From Haematobia irritans (Eukaryota; Arthropoda; Insecta; Diptera; Muscidae): a DNA stretch of 64,000 nucleotides. Numbering within the stretch: the first letter of the stretch is position 1; the number at the start of each line of letters is the position of its first letter. The stretch is taken from contig NC_134399.1 in the NCBI RefSeq assembly GCF_050003625.1, positions 154,870,473-154,934,472 on the forward strand, given 5' to 3'. A model generated the notes under the pieces. The model saw nothing but the letters and a program-made list of their open reading frames with translations. It had not been told where the DNA came from and ran no database searches. Shown here piece by piece: positions 12,245-23,703 of the stretch. Position numbers and translations under genes: made by a program.

Positions 12245-14775
12245 TTGACAAAATTTTCTATAGAAACCAAATTTTAGCAAAATTTTCAATAGAAATAAAA
12301 TTTGGACAAAATTTTTTATAGATCTAAAATTTTGGCAAAATTTTCTATAGTAATAAAATTTTGATAAAATTTTCGATAAAAAAATTCGACACAATTTTCG
12401 ATTGAAATAAAATTTTCAATAAAAAATACAATTTTGACAAAATTTTCTACAAATTCAGTATCTTAAAAAAAAGAAATTAAAAAATTATCTACAGAAACAA
12501 AATTTTAGCAAAATTTTCTATAGAAATAAAATTTTGACAAAATTTTCTATAGAAATATATTCTTGACAAAATTTTCTATAGAAATGAAGTCTTAACAAAA
12601 TTTCATATTTACAAAAATTCATAAAATTTGTTATAGAAATAAAATTTTGACAAAATTTTCGATAAAAAAATTCGACACAATTTTTGATTGAAATAAAATT
12701 TTCAATAGAAAATACAATTTTGACAAAATTTTCTATAAATTCAGTATCTCAAAAAAAAAAAATTAAAAAATTTTCTATAGAAACAAAATTTTAGCAAAAT
12801 TTTCTATAGAAATAAAATTTTGACAAAATTTTCTATAGAAATATATGCTTGACAAAATTTTCTATAGAAATGAAGTTTTAACAAAATTTCATATTAAAAA
12901 AAAAATTGATAAAATTTGTTATAGAAATAAAATTTAGACAAAATTTTCTATAGAAATATAATTTTGGCAAAATTTTCTTCAGAAATAAAATTTTGACAAA
13001 ATTTTCGATAAAAAAATTCGACACAATTTTTGATTGAAATAAAATTTTCAATAGAAAATACAATTTTGACAAAATTTTCTATAAATTCAGTATCTCAAAA
13101 AAAAAAAAATAAAAATTTTTCTATAGAAACAAAATTTTAGCAAAATTTTCTATAGAAATAAAATTTTGACAAAATTTTCTATAGAAATATTTTCTTGACA
13201 AAATTTTCTATAGCAATGCAGTTTTAACAAAATTTCATATTAAAAAAATTGATAAAATTTGTTATGGAAATACAATTTTGACAAAATTTTCTATAAATTC
13301 AGTATCTCAAAAAAAAAAATTAAAAAATTTTCTATAGAAACAAAATTTTAGCAAAATTTTCTATAGAAATAAAATTTTGACAAAATTTTCTATAGAAATA
13401 TATGCTTGACAAAATTTTCTATAGAAAAGAAGTTTTAACAAAATTTCATATTAAAAAATGATAAAATTTGTTATAGAAATAAAATTTAGACAAAATTTTC
13501 TATAGAAATATAATTTTGACAACATTTTCTATAGATATATAATTTTGACAAAATTTTCTATAGAAATAAAATTTGAACAAAATTTTTTACAGAAATAAAA
13601 CTTTAACAAAATTTCATATTAAAAAAAATTGATAAAATTTTTTATAGTAATAAAATTTTGACAAAACTTTCTACAGAAATAAAATTTTGACAAAATTTTC
13701 TATAGAAATATATTCTTGACAAAATTTTCTATAGAAATGAAGTTTTAACAAAATTTCATGTTAAAAAAAATTGATAAAATTTGTTATAGAAATAAAATTT
13801 TGACAAAATTTTCTATAGAAATAAAATTTGAACAAAATTTTTTACAGAAATAAAATTTTAACAAAATTTCATATTAAAAAAATTGATAAAATTTTTTATA
13901 GAAATAAAATTTTGACAAAACTTTCTACAGAAATAAAATTTTGAAAATAATTTCTATGGAAATAAAATTTTAACAAAATTTTCTATAAAAATAAAATTTT
14001 AACAAAACATTCCATAAAAGTAAAATTATCACAAAATTTTCAACAGAAATAAAATTTCTACAAAATTTTCTATGGAAATAAAGTTTTGACAAAATTTTCT
14101 ATAAAAATCAAATTTTGTAAAGAAAAAAATTTCTGTACAAATAAAATTTTGACAAAATTTTCTGTCGAAATAAAATGTTGGCAAAATTTTCCATAGAACT
14201 AAAATTTTGGAAAATTTTTCCATAGGATTAAAATTATGACAAAATTTTCCATAGAAATAAGATTTGAGCAAAATTTTCTATAGAAAAAAATTGATAAAAT
14301 TTTCACAAAATTTGCTATAAAAATAAAATTTCCTATAGAAATAAAATTTTGATAAAACTTTCTATAGAAATAGAATTTGGATAAAATTTTCTATAGAAAC
14401 AGAATTTTGAAAACATTTTCTATAGAAACAAAATTTTAGCAAAATTTTCTATAGAAATAAAATTTTGACAAAATTTTCTATAGAAGTAAAATTTTCTATA
14501 GAAATAAGATTTTGACAAAATTTTCTATAGAAATAAAATTTTGACAAAATTTTCGATAGAAATAAAATTGGGACAAAATTTTTTATAGAAATGAAATTTT
14601 GGCAACATTTTCTATAGAAATAAAATTTTGACAAAATTTTCTATAGAAATAAAATTTTGACAAAATTTTCCATAAAAAAATTCAACAAAATTTTCGATTG
14701 AAATAAAGTTTTCAATAGAAAATACAAAATTTTGACAAAATTTTCTATAAATTTAGTATCTTGAAAAAGTTTAAT
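12245..14775 (+). repeat. 29-bp satellite array, longest block
   Basis: About 2.5 kb of satellite. Besides the 29-bp step there is a longer repetition between about 12390 and 13480: segments carrying AATTCAGTATCT, an A run, and TTAGCAAAATTTTC return several times (near 12453, 12740, 13085 and 13295). This suggests segmental amplification of multi-unit blocks. Confidence 0.85.
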
Positions 14776-14888
14776 TTTCGTGTAAGGTCGTGTAAATTAT
14801 TTAAAATTCAACACATTCACAATTCAAGGAATATTTATATACCCAAAAAATTGTCCCCAATAGGTGGAATCATAATAGATGGGTGATA

Positions 14889-15370
14889 TACACTCAAAAA
14901 AAGGTGAACTCTCTATTTCACTAAAGCCAATTTAGTTCATGGAATTATTATGTTTGGAGAAAGTTTCCTTTACTCTAGTGAACTAAAAGACGGGAAAAAA
15001 TTATACACAAATTAAGCATAGAGATTTACTAAACTCGTATTTCTCATAAAATAGCTCATTATTTCTTCAAATTTGTAAATTTTACTACAAAAGCGTCCAC
15101 CATGAACTTCGTATGTCACTAAAGACATTCTTGCAATTTTGAACTCCAATTTTTTTTCCTTCAAACTACAAAATTTTCTTTAAAAAGTGAAAAAAATTAT
15201 CTATGTCTAATAAATTTTCTTGAATTTGTCGAAAAATATTTACTTATTTTTGTGATATCGGCGTGATGTCAGCATGTGTAATACTGTTTAAAAATTTCTA
15301 AAACTACTCAAAATTTTCTAAAATTAATCAAAAGTTTTCTTCCTGGTGGGTTCACTGTTTTTTCAGTGTA
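14889..15370 (+). mobile_element. MITE with TACACTCAAAAA ends
   Basis: The ends TACACTCAAAAAAAGGTGAAC and GTTCACTGTTTTTTCAGTGTA form imperfect inverted repeats of about 21 bp, with TA at both edges (14889-14890, 15369-15370). It is 482 bp and non-coding. Relatives: a copy disrupted by a hAT element at 17091-18530 and a fragment at 50740-50827. The superfamily is unknown; Tc1/mariner is possible because of the TA. Confidence 0.65.
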
Positions 15371-15439
15371 ACAAAACATGGACCGCTATTTACACACTAT
15401 ATTCAGCATATCAAAACCTTGACCCATATAGGCCATGAA

Positions 15440-15665
15440 CTTGACCTGCCTGCAAACCATAATATAGGACGATGGATTAGGAAGAATGATTCTTGAAGCT
15501 TTACAACAGACATTCAGAAAGACGAAAATGGTTATATCGTCTTAGAATTCTCCCTGATCAACAATGTATATGCTTTATATAGTGGGAAATCAATATTTAT
15601 ATGTGCTACAAACGGAATGACAAATTCGATACCCCTTCCATCCTATGTTGGTGGGTATAAGAAAT
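15440..15665 (-). repeat. HINE fragment
   Basis: Reversed head of a HINE: CTTAGAATTCTCCCTGATCA, then ACAAACGGAATGACAAATTC and CATCCTATGTTGGTGGGTAT. It lacks the tandem modules. Confidence 0.5.
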
Positions 15666-16075
15666 CTCATTAAATTATTGTAGAACCCTTTGTACGTGAC
15701 TTTATGTTTCAATTTCAATTTTTTTTTACCTTTCACCTTTATTTCAAATACTTCCTGGTTGTAGATCCTCCATATTGGTACCCTCAGTTCGTAGCCACAG
15801 ATTAAAATACCCAATATACGCTATATACGGAAAATTCCTTATTGTTGTAACCATGAGAGATGAGTGATATTCATTCGTTTTTCGTGCCCATACAAATGGA
15901 AGCATATTTGGAAAACGTTTTTCGTTTTCAATGTTCAAAAATTCCACGAAACGCATTTGAACTGGATGCACTGAACACAATGCTCTTCATAATAAAACAT
16001 CATATGGAATATAATTCCATACGAAAATATACTGGGCTAAATTATTACATTGGAAGAGATACAAAAGGGGCATAA
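15666..16075. other. unassigned DNA
   Basis: No repeat or gene is recognised. Overlapping frames on both strands at 15744-16075 have no motif. Confidence 0.3.
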
Positions 16076-16540
16076 AATATCTTTTTAATTACCCTCCAAT
16101 ATACACCCAGAGAAGGAATATGATCACCTCAAACATATTTTAAGAGCAAAATGTTATTTTTGGGTGGTGACCATGTAACATGGTTTTCGCAACCATGTTA
16201 TTTTCTGGGAAATCATGTATCTGATTTCGGCAAGCAGGTTATATTTGACGATAAAATAACATTTTAGTGTTAAACATGTTACATGGTCACCATACAAAAA
16301 TAACATTTTTCTCTTGAAACATGTTTGAGGTGATCATATTCCTTCTCTGCGTGTAGGATGGGGGTATACTAACTTTGTCATTCTCAGACCCCATAAAATA
16401 TATTCTGGGTCGTGGTGAAATACTCTGTCTATCTAGTGATGTATATATGTCAATAACAAGTACTTGTGCGAAGTTTCAAGTCAAAAGCATGTTTCCTTCG
16501 GAATGACAAAATCAATATCCTACGGTGGAGGGCATAAAAA
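16076..16540 (+). repeat. truncated HINE split by a MITE
   Basis: ACCCTCCAATA before 16102 and GGATGGGGGTATACTAACTT after 16355 are the two halves of the HINE head (ATACCCTCCA-TA-GGATGGGGGTA). The rest is short: TATTCTGGGTCGTGGTGAAA and a final TACGGTGGAGGGCATAAAAA. Confidence 0.65.
16102..16355. mobile_element. 254-bp MITE with long inverted ends
   Basis: TACACCCAGAGAAGGAATAT...CACCTCAAACAT on the left faces the reverse complement of ATGTTTGAGGTG...ATTCCTTCTCTGCGTGTA on the right. The similarity continues through AAAATGTTATTTTTG and GGTGACCATGTAACATG, so each arm is about 85 bp and most of the element can fold. TA flanks it. No coding. Confidence 0.75.
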
Positions 16541-16819
16541 TGTCGGAAATAATATCAAATTTTAGAATTATATTAAATTTATTGTTTTGGGTATGTTTTG
16601 AATTATTCCAATATTTCCAGCCTCATGAGGAATGATTTATTTATTAGATATTCAATTTTCGTCAATTACTTTTGCAAAAAAAAAAAAATACGTCGATTAA
16701 TACGATACTAATACAGCACGACATAAAACACATATTTAATAATTGCGAGAATAATTAATTTAAACTAATATCACAGTAAAATTTGTGTTATCACAGATGG
16801 TAAATGTTTTCGCTACCTT
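16541..16819. other. unassigned AT-rich DNA
   Basis: No gene or repeat recognised. Confidence 0.3.
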
Positions 16820-16960
16820 TGACACGTATTATGTTATGGACTTAAAACGGCTGACAAAGTCATTATACTCTGCACGAAAGTGGCTCTGCGGTATTTTGGT
16901 CCATTCTCGTCGAAAAGTCATCTTGAGATGATCGACACTTTGGTATTTTGAAGTGCCAAC
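16820..16960 (-). pseudogene. possible Tc1-like transposase C-terminus
   Basis: One minus-strand frame reads HLKMTFRREWTKIPQSHFRA followed by EYNDFVSRFKS. It resembles the last helix of Tc1-family transposases (basic residues, W, IPQ, then a short final helix). There is no catalytic domain and no ends nearby, so this is a tentative relic. Confidence 0.35.
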
Positions 16961-16965
16961 CTTAC

Positions 16966-17090
16966 ACCACCGTGGTACAATGGTTAGTATGCCCGCCTCG
17001 ACCGGGGTCGAGGGTTCAAACCAATTTTCGACAAAACCGCTAAAAGCTTTTCAGTGATGGATTATCCCCTCTCAGTAATCCTGGTTAAAC
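16966..17090 (+). repeat. SINE 5' fragment
   Basis: CACCGTGGTACAATGGTTAG, a B-box-like GGGTTCAAACC and CAGTGATGGATTATCCC match the head of the SINE at 11899. The body and tail are missing. Confidence 0.65.
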
Positions 17091-17097
17091 ATACACT

Positions 17098-18220
17098 TAG
17101 GGTTGCCATTTTAGTCCGATCTGACCAAAATTGGTCCAAAAAATTATTAGTTCCGAAATATGGTCAAATGGTCGGACCAAATGGAATGTGGTTGATTTTG
17201 GTCAATTTTCGTCAAATCGGTCATTTTTTTTCAAAATTTTATATAGAAATAATATTTTGGCACAACTTTCAACAGAAATAAAATTTTGTCAAAATTTTCT
17301 ATAGAAATAAAATTTTGCCAAAATTTTGTACAGAAATAAACATTAAACAAAATTTGTATAGATACAAACCTATGCAAACATTTTGTAAATGAAGAAAATA
17401 TTGTAAAAATTTTATATTGAAATAAAATTTTGCGATAACTTTCTAAAGAAATAAAAATTTGACACATTTTCTACAGAAATGAAATTTTGACGACATTTTC
17501 TATAGAAATTAAATTTTGACGACATTTTCTATAGAAATAAATTTTTTACAAAATTTTCTATAGAAATAAAATTTAGAAAAAATTTTCTATAGAAATAAAA
17601 TTGAGCAAAATTTTCTATAGAAATAAAATTTTGACAAAGTTTCCTACAGAAATAAATTTTTGACAAAATTTTTTAAGAAAAATAAAATTTTGACAAAATT
17701 TTCTATAAAAATAAAATTTTGACAAAATTTTCTATAAAAATAAAATTTTGAAAAAAATTTTATAGAAATAAAATTTTGACATAATTTTCTATAGAAATAA
17801 AATTTTGAAAAAAATTTTATAGAAATAAAATTTTGACATAATTTTCTATAGAAATAAAATTTTGACAAAATTTTCTATACAAATAACATTTTGACAAAAT
17901 GTTCTATAGAAATGAAATTCTGACAAAATTTTCTATAGAAATTAACATTTTGACAAAATTTTCTATAGAAATAAAATTATGATAAAATTTTCTATAGAAA
18001 TAAAATTTTTAAAAAATTTTTCTATAGAAATAAAATTTTGAAAAAAATTTCTATAAAAATAAAACTTTGAAAAAAAAATTTCTATAGAAATAAAATTTTG
18101 GAAAAATGTTATCTTTTAAATGATAATTATTTAATTTGGAAAAATGGTCCGCTGGTACGAATTTTGCTCCAATTTGGGAAAAATGTTGGGCCAAAATAAA
18201 AATTCATTGTGGCAACGCTG
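17098..18220 (+). mobile_element. hAT-like element carrying satellite
   Basis: The 1123-bp element lies between two exact copies of CATACACT (17090-17097 and 18221-18228), the 8-bp duplication typical of hAT. The ends are TAGGGTTGCCA and TGGCAACGCTG, inverted repeats of 11 bp with two mismatches. Short unique flanks (CAAAATTGGTCC near 17130; GGTCCGCTGGTACGAATT near 18145) enclose about 880 bp of 29-bp satellite (17227-18110). No transposase. The insertion site is the first bases of a TACACTCAAAG-type MITE. Confidence 0.8.
17227..18110 (+). repeat. 29-bp satellite inside the hAT-like element
   Basis: Plus-orientation units make up about four fifths of the hAT-like element. The frames at 17231-17467 and 17644-17868 on minus are satellite translations. 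Confidence 0.85.
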
Positions 18221-18530
18221 CATACACTCAAAGAAAAAAGTGAACCCTATATTTTACTAAAGCCATTTTAATTATTAATTTTTGCGTACGTTAACTGAAT
18301 TAACTAAAACAGATGGAAAAATATACACATATAAAGCATAAAGATAAACTAAATTCGTGCACCCCACAAAATAGTTCAGAATTTCTTAAAATTGTAAAAT
18401 AAATGCACCCATCATGAACCTTGTATGGCACTAAAGACATTTTTGCAATTTTACTCCAAACTAACTTTTGAACTCAAATTACGATTTTTTCTTTAATAAG
18501 TGAAAAATAATAGTATTGTATAATAAATTT
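18221..18530 (+). mobile_element. MITE (TACACTCAAAG end), interrupted
   Basis: CATACACTCAAAGAAAAAAG, TGAACCCTATATTTTACT and GCGTACGTTAACTGAATT match the MITE at 14889 and its fragment at 50740. Its first bases were duplicated by the hAT insertion. The right end merges into satellite near 18530. Confidence 0.6.
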
Positions 18531-19905
18531 AAAATTTATTTCTATAGAAAATTTTCACAAAATTTTATTACTATAAAAAATTTAGTCAAAATTTTATCTC
18601 TATAAAAAATTTAGTCAAAATTTTATTTCTATTGAAAATTTTGTCAAAATTTTTATTTCTGTAGAAAAATTTGTCCAAATTTTATATCTATTGACAATTT
18701 TGCAAAATTTTATTTCTATAGAAAATTTTGTTAAAAAGTTTATTTCTATAAAAAATTTAGTCAAAATTTTATTTCTGTAGAAAATTTTGTCAAAATTTTT
18801 ATTTCTATAGAAAAATTTGTCAGAATTTTATTTCTATAGAAAATTTTGCAAAATTGTATTTCTATAGAAAATTTTGTTAAAAAATTTATTTTTATAAACA
18901 ATTTTGTCAAAATTTGATTTCAATAAAAAATTTTGTCAAACTTTTATTTCTATAATTTTTTATTTCTTTTTAATTCATATTTATCGACTGATTTCTGTAT
19001 AAATTTTTTTTTATAGAAATTTTATTTCTATAGAAATTTAACAAATTTTTATTTCTGTGGAAAAGAAATTCTGTCAAAATTTTATCTCTATAAAACATTT
19101 AGTCAAAATTTTATTTCTATTGAAAATTTTGTCAAAATTTTTATTTCTATAGAAAAATTTGTCCAAATTTTATATCTATTGACAATTTTGCAAAATTTTA
19201 TTTCTATAGAAAATTTAGTTAAAAAGTTTATTTCTATAAAAAATTTAGTCAAAATTTTAATTCTGTAGAAAATTTTGTCAAAATTTTTATTTCTATAGAA
19301 AAATTTGTCAGAATTTTATTTCTATAGAAAATTTTGCAAAATTGCATTTCTATAGAAAATTTTGTTAAAAAATTTATTTTTATAAACAATTTTGTCAAAA
19401 TTTGATTTCAATAAAAAATGTTGTCAAACTTTTATTTCTATAATTTTTTATTTCTTTTTAATTCATATTTATCGACTGATTTCTGTATAAAATTCTTTTT
19501 TTAAAGAAATTTTATTTCTATAGAAATTTAACAAATTTTTATTTCTGTGGAAAAGAAATTCTGTCAAAATTTTATCTCTATAAAACATTTAGTCAAAATT
19601 TTATTTCTATTGAAAATTTTGTCAAAATTTTTATTTCTATAGAAAAATTTGTCCAAATTTTATATCTATTGACAATTTTGCAAAATTTTATTTCTATAGA
19701 AAATTTTGTTAAAAAGTTTATTTCTATAAAAAATTTAGTCAAAATTTTATTTCTGTAGAAAATTTTGTCAAAATTTTTATTTCTATAGAAAAATTTGTCA
19801 GAATTTTATTTCTATAGAAAATTTTGTTAAAAAATTTATTTTTATAAACAATTTTGTCAAAATTTGATTTCAATAAAAAATTTTGTCAAACTTTTACTTT
19901 TATTT
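18531..19905 (-). repeat. 29-bp satellite, opposite orientation, ~490-bp higher-order repeat
   Basis: The same satellite reads here as its complement (TTTATTTCTATAGAAAATTT). The phrase TTTTATCTCTATAAA occurs at 18592, 19080 and 19570, steps of 488 and 490 bp. Intervening variant units recur in the same order, including a TTATCGACTGATTTCTGTAT marker. This is a true higher-order repeat with a third, shortened copy. Confidence 0.85.
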
Positions 19906-21230
19906 ATCGACTGATGGATCATGAATGCATTTTTGAAAAATTGCCTAAATATTATTAATATTATAAATATTTCCCATATTTATACCCTACGCCACACTGT
20001 GCCCAAGATTTTGTAGAGGCCTGACAAAATATTGTGCAAATTTTATTTCTATAGAAAATTTAGCCAAAATTTTATCTCTATAAAAAATTTAGTCAACATT
20101 TATAAAAATAGAAAATATTGTCAAAATTTTTATTTTTATAGAAAAATTTGTCAAAATTTTATTTCTATTGACAATTTTGCAAAATTTTTTTTCTATAGAA
20201 AATTTTGCAAAATTGTATTTCTATAAAAAATTTAGTCAAAATTTTATCTATAGAAAATTTTGTCAAAATGTTTATGTCTATAGAAAAATTTGTCACAAAT
20301 TGTTTTATTTCTATTGACAGGTTTGCAACATTTTATTTCTATAGAAAATTGTGTAAAATTTTTTTTCTATTGACAATTTTTGCAAAATTTTATTTCTATA
20401 GAAAATTTTGCAAAATTGTATTTCTATGGAAAATTTTGTTAAAACGTTTATTTCTATAAACAATATTGTCAAAGTTTTATTTCAATAAAAATTTTTGTCA
20501 AACTTTTATTTCTATAAAAATTTTTTGTCTAATTCATATTTATTAAATATTATTAATATTATAAATATTTCCCATATTTATACCATACGCCACACTGTGC
20601 CCATGATTTTGTAGAGGCCTGACAAAATATTGTCCAAATTTTATTTCTATAGAAAATTTAGTCAAAATTTTATCTCTATAAAAAATTTAGTCAACATTTA
20701 TAGAAATAGAAAATATTGTCAAAATGTTCATTTTTATAGAAAAATTTGTCAAAATTTTATTTCTATTGACAATTTTGCAAAATTTTGTTTCTATAGAAAA
20801 TTTTGTCAAAATTTTTATTTCTATAGAAAAATTTGTCACAAGTTGTTTTATTTCTATTGACAGGTTTGCAACATTTTATTTCTATAGAAAATTGTGCAAA
20901 ATTTTATTTCTATTGACAATTTTAGCAAAATTTTATTTCTATAGAAAATTTTGCAAAATTGTATTTCTATGGAAAATTTTGTTAAAACGTTTATTTCTAT
21001 AAACAATATTGTCAAAGTTTTATTTCAATAAAAATTTTTGTCAAACTTTTATTTCTATAAAAATTTTTTGTCTAATTCATATTTATCGACTGATGGATCA
21101 TAAATGCATTTTTGAAAAATTGCCTAAATATTATTAATATTATAAATATTTCCCATATTTATACCCTACGCCACACTGTGCCCAAGATTTTGTAGTAGTC
21201 TGACAAAATATTGTCCAAATCGGGTGAGTT
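19905..21230 (-). repeat. satellite plus HINE piece, ~590-bp tandem unit
   Basis: A composite unit repeats: satellite block, then ATATTTCCCATATTTATACC, CTACGCCACACTGTGCCC (or CATACGCC...) and TTTTGTAG. CCCATATTTATAC occurs at 19973, 20571 and 21152, steps of 598 and 581 bp. The CGCCACACTGTG phrase is the head of the HINE family seen at 43143 and 49788, so HINE sequence has become part of the satellite unit. Confidence 0.8.
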
Positions 21231-21780
21231 TTAAATATTGGTTAATGGGAACATAAACCTTTGAGATTTCATCGAAATGTAGATATAAATACAAAGTTGT
21301 GCAGGGTATATTATAGTCGGCCCCGACCGACTTCAGACTTCCCTTATTTGGTTTTTACTAAAATTGTGTTTCGTCCCATAACGTTAGATTTAAATTTTAA
21401 GTACACAGATTTTTTAGAAGTATATACAATTTTGTCTAAATCGGTTCAAATTCATGCATATGGGAATATAAACCTCGCAAGAAATTTAAAGGATTTGAGA
21501 TCGTATCAATAATTTTGGTCCACAATGTGTTTAAGGGTTCGACTTTGAACTTTCTTTACTTGTCTATAAATACATATATTGAAGACTGTTGGTATCTGCT
21601 CATATTGTGGTGGGTATTTATATCATTATTTTATTTATTAAACATAAGACCGACATTCCCTTAAATTTTGAAATATAGAGTTCAATAAATAAATAGGATA
21701 ATTTATATCGATCCATTTACGGTACCCTCCACAATAGAACTACAAATTAGTGGTATTAAAATGAGATTTAGTTATATTAC
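21231..21780 (+). repeat. HINE termini, degraded
   Basis: GTGCAGGGTATATTATAGTC, CGGCCCCGACCGACTTCAGA and CTTCCCTTATTTGG (about 21300-21352) form a HINE 3' end (hairpin then CTT...T run). A second diverged fragment follows with CATATGGGAATATAAACCT. Confidence 0.55.
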
Positions 21781-21868
21781 CCGGAGTCGACTCCGGAGTC
21801 GGAGTCGAGGCTGATGAAAAATGCTGGAGTAGGAGTCGAGCAAAATTGGCTCGACTCCACAGCCCTAG
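21781..21868 (+). repeat. GGAGTC hexamer tract and hAT-like end
   Basis: CGGAGTCGACTCCGGAGTC and variants are GGAGTC-based repeats. The right edge CTCGACTCCACAGCCCTA, inverted, gives TAGGGCTGTGGAGTCGAG, which resembles a hAT terminus. The other end was not found, so this is likely a remnant. Confidence 0.4.
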
Positions 21869-22089
21869 TCAGTGGTATAAATCTGTCAGCTATTAGACAA
21901 TCGGTTTGCAATCTGAAGATGGTTGCAATACATATCAGCCACCATCTACAGTTCGTTGATGGGTTAAATTGCTGTTTCGACCAAATATCAAACATTTTTG
22001 TGACATTTCAGAGTTCTTCAAGGATTCGTTGAGTGATTTCACACGTTATTCGTTGAGTGATTTCACAAGTTATTGTTATTAAGCCAAAC

Positions 22090-22165
22090 ATCGTTGGTGT
22101 TATGCTACTTTTGCTCGTTGGTGTTATGCTACTTTTGCTCGTTGGTGTTACGCTACTTTTTACTT
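22090..22165 (+). repeat. short tandem repeat, ~27 bp x3
   Basis: GTTGGTGTTATGCTACTTTT plus GCTC occurs three times in a row, the last copy with one base changed. It gives a short hydrophobic frame that I do not regard as a gene. Confidence 0.7.
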
Positions 22166-22930
22166 TAAAATTGCTTAAAAATTATTATCCAAAAATATTC
22201 ACTTTTGTTAAAAAAAAAACTCAAAGTCAAAATTCCACAAAACATTTAAATACCAGCCTAGAAAGGATATTTGCGTTGGTTATTTAATACAAAGAATAAA
22301 TAAAGCAACAGTCCCTTGCCCAGCAGACCAAATAACCGGTCATAGCCTTTTTTAAAATGAATCAAAAAGAGCAAATTGTGAGATGAGAAACCAAATGATA
22401 TACAAAAATGTTCTGTCAAGCTTTTGTGTTGTTTAACCGGAAACGGAGACACGGAATTGCAAATGCTAACGGGAAAAAATGGCAACAGTATCCTTTATAG
22501 CCTAACCAGGTAGAACAACAAAAATGTATCCACTTGCAGAGGCAGGAGCAATAACCCCACCGGAACAATATGAAGGTTTAAAGAGTTAATGCTAAAGTCA
22601 AAACGAAAATGTCTAAATGTCGACTCTCCACTGGCTTGACATGTCTGCACATTTCGCTTTGGCAGTCATCCCTTTTGGCCGTCTAGTATACCGTATACCG
22701 TCTAGATGCGTTCATAATGCTAGCTGTTGTTATTGCTGCTTTAACATTTTCGATTTAATGCTTCAGTATGTTTGTTACTATTTTCCATACTGTGCAATTG
22801 CTAAATAAATATTTTATAAAATTGAATAGAACAAAAAGTTTTCAACATGCTATAAGAGATATACACTATTTTGTAGCAGAATAAATACGAAGAATGCTAT
22901 TTCAATTTTTGATCTTGCAGTCTCTTTGCT
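22166..22930. other. unassigned DNA
   Basis: No repeat family or coding pattern recognised. Frames at 22258-22485 (minus) and 22617-22808 have no motif. Confidence 0.3.
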
Positions 22931-23105
22931 TTTTTTTTTAATACTCCCTACAATAGGAATGGCGAATATATCAAATTTGTCATTCCGTTTACTGAAGAAA
23001 CAACTTTGTCAGTTCAAAAGATTTTTTATTTACACTAATGATTTTTTTGGTATTGATTCCGATCCAAAAGGAGCGATGAATTGAAGTAAGCATACATTTA
23101 AGACA
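22931..23105 (+). repeat. HINE head fragment
   Basis: ATACTCCCTACAATAGGAAT and TTGTCATTCCGTTTACTG are a diverged HINE head; the rest is missing. Confidence 0.45.
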
Positions 23106-23445
23106 TACACGCAAAGAAAAAAAACGTTTGGAAAACGTGTACCGAAAACGTTTTTCTTTTGTTAGAGTTTTTTGAATTGCTTCGAAAATTTTAAACTTTT
23201 ATCACCAAAAAAATTCGTTTGTTACAAAAATTTTATTTTTTCAATAAAAAAAGTTATTTTTGAAATAACAACACAGTCCATTTCGTTTATATCAAACACT
23301 GTTCTTTTCTGAATTTAGGTCTTTAATAAGACACATTTTACAGTTCAAAATTTAATATAGTACAATGTAATGTTGAACATTTTTTCGGAACCTTCCGAAT
23401 ATATCTGGAATATATGTAAAAAAAAAAAGCAAAAAAAAAAACTTT

Positions 23446-23517
23446 GGCCGAAGCAGGGATCGAACCCACGACCCTTGGCATGAGAGTCGGACGTAGCTAC
23501 CACTGCTCCACGGTGCC
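23446..23517 (-). other. tRNA-like module (minus) in TIR element
   Basis: On minus, GGCACCGTGGAGCAGTGGTA (A-box-like) and GTGGGTTCGATCCCTGC (B-box) are spaced as in a tRNA gene. It is repeat-borne, so probably a tRNA-derived promoter module rather than a functional tRNA. In the second element copy this module is damaged (47695-47755). Confidence 0.6.
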
Positions 23518-23631
23518 AAACTAAATGTTTGTTTCTGTTAAATAAACTTTGTTTATTCGGTTCGTGGGCGCCGCAAGCTATGCTATATAAATATAACTTA
23601 TATTGATATTTACCTATTGATGACCATAACA

Positions 23632-23703
23632 GGTACATAGCTCAGTGGTTAGTGTGTTGGCTTACAATGTGCATGGTCCGCGGTTCGATTCTCCGTCCAG
23701 GCG
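23632..23703 (+). other. tRNA-like module (plus) in TIR element
   Basis: GTACATAGCTCAGTGGTTAG (A-box-like) and CCGCGGTTCGATTCTCCG (B-box) about 72 bp long overall. It is nearly identical in the second element copy (47868-47939), differing by one substitution plus a lost base near the anticodon region. I could not fold a clean cloverleaf by eye. Confidence 0.6.

Noticed and set aside
14029..21002. Frames rich in KFYFYRKFCQNFISIENF and related strings
   Set aside because: Translation of the 29-bp satellite; 29 is not a multiple of 3, so three frames cycle every 87 bp. No start context, no domain.
23632..23703. Functional tRNA gene
   Set aside because: It lies inside a repeated TIR element, I could not fold a good cloverleaf, and the copy at 47868 has a base lost near the anticodon region.
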